The notes below the pieces were generated by a model that was not told the DNA's origin, did no database searches, and was given only the letters and a program-made list of their open reading frames with translations. A DNA stretch of 64,000 bases from Reichenbachiella ulvae (GTDB lineage Bacteria; Bacteroidota; Bacteroidia; Cytophagales; Cyclobacteriaceae). This document shows, in pieces, positions 62,258-64,000 of this stretch. Positions within the stretch are counted from its first letter, which is position 1. The number at the start of each line of letters is the position of its first letter. Both the position numbers and the translations under genes were made by a program. The stretch covers positions 5,119,501-5,183,500 of the forward strand of contig NZ_JAOYOD010000001.1 of assembly GCF_025833875.1 (NCBI RefSeq), written 5' to 3'.

Positions 62258-63267
62258 TTAGATAAAGTTTTTTGCCAATTCCATGCGTCTTTTAGCGCAT
62301 CGGACATACTAAGTTTAGCTTCCCAGTTCAGCAGTGTTTTTGCTTTTTTGGGAGCTGCATACACAGCTTCTACATCGCCACTTCTTCGCTCGCCTATTTC
62401 ATAATTGAGTTTGACGCCAGTCGATGATTCAAATGAATGGATTAGTTCTAACACGCTAGCTCCTTTGCCTGTTCCGACGTTTACAGATTCGCATATTTTG
62501 CTTTCTTGTGCGAACAAATATTCAAATGCCTTAACATGTGCGTCAGCCAGGTCCACTACGTGAATAAAGTCTCTTATACAGCTACCGTCAGGGGTATTAT
62601 ATGTGTTTCCAAAAACTGTTAGTTTTTCTCTTAGTCCTGCAGCAGTTTGCGTGATGAAGGGTACCAAGTTGCTAGGGACTCCTAAAGGTAATTCTCCTAT
62701 AAGAGAACTCGAATGCGCACCTATTGGATTGAAGTACCTTAATAATACACTTTTGTAATTGTTACTCGCATTTACAAAATCCTGAATTATTCTCTCACAA
62801 AAAATTTTGGTTGAGCCATAAGGAGATTCGGCTTGCTTTATTTCAGCAGACTCATCAACAGGAAGCTTGTCAGGTTCTCCATAAACTGTACATGAGGAGG
62901 AGAAGACAAGATTGTTACAGTCATTTTTTTGGGATACTTCAAGAACTGAAAGAAGACTATTGAGGTTGTTGTGATAATACTTCATCGGATTCTGAACCGA
63001 TTCTCCAACAGCCTTGTTTGCAGCAAAATGAATAATCCCTGCTATTTTATTCTCTTCAAATATTCGTTGAAGAAGAGATTTGTCAGAGCAATCTCCTTGA
63101 TAAAATGGGATTTCTTGATTTGTTATTTGGTTTAGGCGGTCTTTGATCCAGATTTCTGAGTTGTCTAGGTTGTCAACAATAATAGGTAGAAATCCAGCTT
63201 CACAAAGTGCCACGCAGGTATGGGATCCTATGTATCCCATACCTCCGGTCACTAATATGTTCTTCAT
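62254..63267 (-). CDS. galE: UDP-glucose 4-epimerase
   Basis: Interconverts UDP-glucose and UDP-galactose. 337 residues with GGMGYIGSH (8-16), the SSSCTVYGEP segment, the active YGSTK and GTGKGASVLELI with the RRSGDVEAVYA substrate-binding segment. It starts 2 bases after the UDP-glucose dehydrogenase gene's stop, forming an operon that supplies nucleotide sugars for surface polysaccharide. Confidence 0.95.
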   Translation of the reverse strand: MKNILVTGGMGYIGSHTCVALCEAGFLPIIVDNLDNSEIWIKDRLNQITNQEIPFYQGDCSDKSLLQRIFEENKIAGIIHFAANKAVGESVQNPMKYYHNNLNSLLSVLEVSQKNDCNNLVFSSSCTVYGEPDKLPVDESAEIKQAESPYGSTKIFCERIIQDFVNASNNYKSVLLRYFNPIGAHSSSLIGELPLGVPSNLVPFITQTAAGLREKLTVFGNTYNTPDGSCIRDFIHVVDLADAHVKAFEYLFAQESKICESVNVGTGKGASVLELIHSFESSTGVKLNYEIGERRSGDVEAVYAAPKKAKTLLNWEAKLSMSDALKDAWNWQKTLSK

Positions 63268-63269
63268 AT

Positions 63270-64000
63270 TTAATTTTTAACAGCGGCTCTACCGATACTG
63301 TAGTAGGTAAAACCTAATTCAGCCATTGTTTCTGTGTTGTAAAGGTTACGACCATCAAAGATTACATTCTCCTTAAGAAGTGTTTTGATCTTGTCGAACT
63401 CTGGAGTTCTAAATACAGGCCACTCTGTCATAATTAGGAGTGCGTCAGCACCTTCTGCTGCAGCATATTCATCTTCACAGAACTCGATTGAATCACCGAG
63501 TTGACCTTTTACATTCTCCATTGCCTCAGGGTCGTAAGTTTTCACTTTTGCACCTGCGTCTAATAGAGCTTTGATGTTAACCAAAGCTGGAGCTTCTCTG
63601 ATATCGTCTGTATAAGGTTTAAATGCAAGTCCCCACACTGAGAAAGTTTTACCTTTGATATCACCAAAATGATCTTTGATTCTATCGATCAACTTAGTTT
63701 TTTGTGTTTCGTTTTTGGACATTACTGCATTGAGAATTTCAAAGTCATAATTGACTTCTTTAGCAGACTTTGCTAAAGCCTGAACATCCTTAGGGAAGCA
63801 GCTACCTCCGTATCCAATACCCGCGAAAAGGAATCTTTTTCCAATTCTTGAATCAGTACCAACCCCTTTTCTCACCATGTCTACATCTGCACCTACAAGC
63901 TCACACATGTTGGCGATTTCGTTCATGAAAGTGATTTTGGTCGCAAGGAAAGAATTAGCAGCATATTTAGTAAGCTCAGCAGACTTTTCATCCATTGTGA
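63270..64000 (-). CDS. UDP-glucose 6-dehydrogenase, C-terminal part (cut by window edge)
   Basis: Oxidises UDP-glucose to UDP-glucuronate. 243 residues are visible; the frame is open to the window edge, so the N-terminal NAD-binding half is missing here. Visible parts are the central helix (SAELTKYAANSFLATKITF), the catalytic cysteine in GYGGSCFPKD and the C-terminal UDP-binding domain (SVWGLAFKPYTDDIREAP, IFDGRNLY). UDP-GDP-mannose-type dehydrogenases share this fold, but the sequence fits the glucose type best. Confidence 0.9.
   Translation of the reverse strand, partial: TMDEKSAELTKYAANSFLATKITFMNEIANMCELVGADVDMVRKGVGTDSRIGKRFLFAGIGYGGSCFPKDVQALAKSAKEVNYDFEILNAVMSKNETQKTKLIDRIKDHFGDIKGKTFSVWGLAFKPYTDDIREAPALVNIKALLDAGAKVKTYDPEAMENVKGQLGDSIEFCEDEYAAAEGADALLIMTEWPVFRTPEFDKIKTLLKENVIFDGRNLYNTETMAELGFTYYSIGRAAVKN

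Noticed and set aside
1..64000. tRNA, rRNA, CRISPR arrays, insertion sequences and phage genes
   Set aside because: Gaps between genes were read for cloverleaf-like arms, regular repeats and transposase or integrase motifs and none were found.

Overview
The window is chromosomal DNA from a member of the Bacteroidota, most likely Cytophagales or a relative. Supporting evidence is a SusC/SusD pair, a membrane-spanning sensor regulator with a LuxR-type helix-turn-helix, a eukaryote-like NrdA/NrdB pair, AT-rich intergenic DNA, and several promoters of the Bacteroidota type (TTG, about 20 bases, TAnnTTTG). The exact genus is not resolvable from sequence alone. No rRNA, tRNA, CRISPR array, insertion sequence or prophage was seen.

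Layout. 1-6793: recA, a PhoB/PhoR-like two-component pair, a pseudouridine synthase, and the operon rplM-rpsI-rpsB-tsf, with a GC-rich palindromic repeat between rpsB and tsf. 6798-19731: a polysaccharide utilisation locus: GH5 endoglucanase, GH3 beta-glucosidase and a membrane-bound LuxR-type regulator on the minus strand, divergent from SusC, SusD and a third surface lipoprotein on the plus strand. This points to import and breakdown of a beta-glucan such as cellulose or a mixed-linkage glucan. 19832-27225: mixed single genes (methyltransferase, fatty acid hydroxylase-type enzyme, SigZ-like sigma factor, acetyltransferase, J-domain membrane protein, FtsB-like division protein, small exported proteins, DUF4230 protein, sodium:solute symporter).

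27370-33225: the most unusual part. It is an apparent minus-strand operon with an LPP20-like exported protein, an LPP20/DUF4384-like exported protein, a 991-residue exported WD40-caspase fusion with an intact His/Cys dyad, and a TerB-like protein.

33400-46224: rluD, an acyltransferase, prmC, ribD, a MazF-type toxin-antitoxin pair with a perfect inverted repeat at its start, nrdB-nrdA, rplU-rpmA, a zinc-ribbon membrane protein, a TPR lipoprotein, a ferredoxin-type oxidoreductase and a 45-residue FeoB-associated-type protein. 46232-57144: minus-strand housekeeping and transport genes (suhB, rsmI, pterin dehydratase, TRAP dctM/dctQ, LolC/E-like permease, rbfA), two uncharacterised plus-strand genes, a ParE-type toxin-antitoxin pair, and glyA-tatC-rpiB. 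57411-64000: a PAS/GAF histidine kinase with a single-domain response regulator, a nucleoid-associated protein, and a nucleotide-sugar operon (UDP-glucose dehydrogenase, cut by the window edge, then galE and rfbB) for surface polysaccharide precursors.

Where an upstream extension of a reading frame lacked support, the start was moved to an internal codon that fits a signal peptide, a leader or the family length; these cases are marked.
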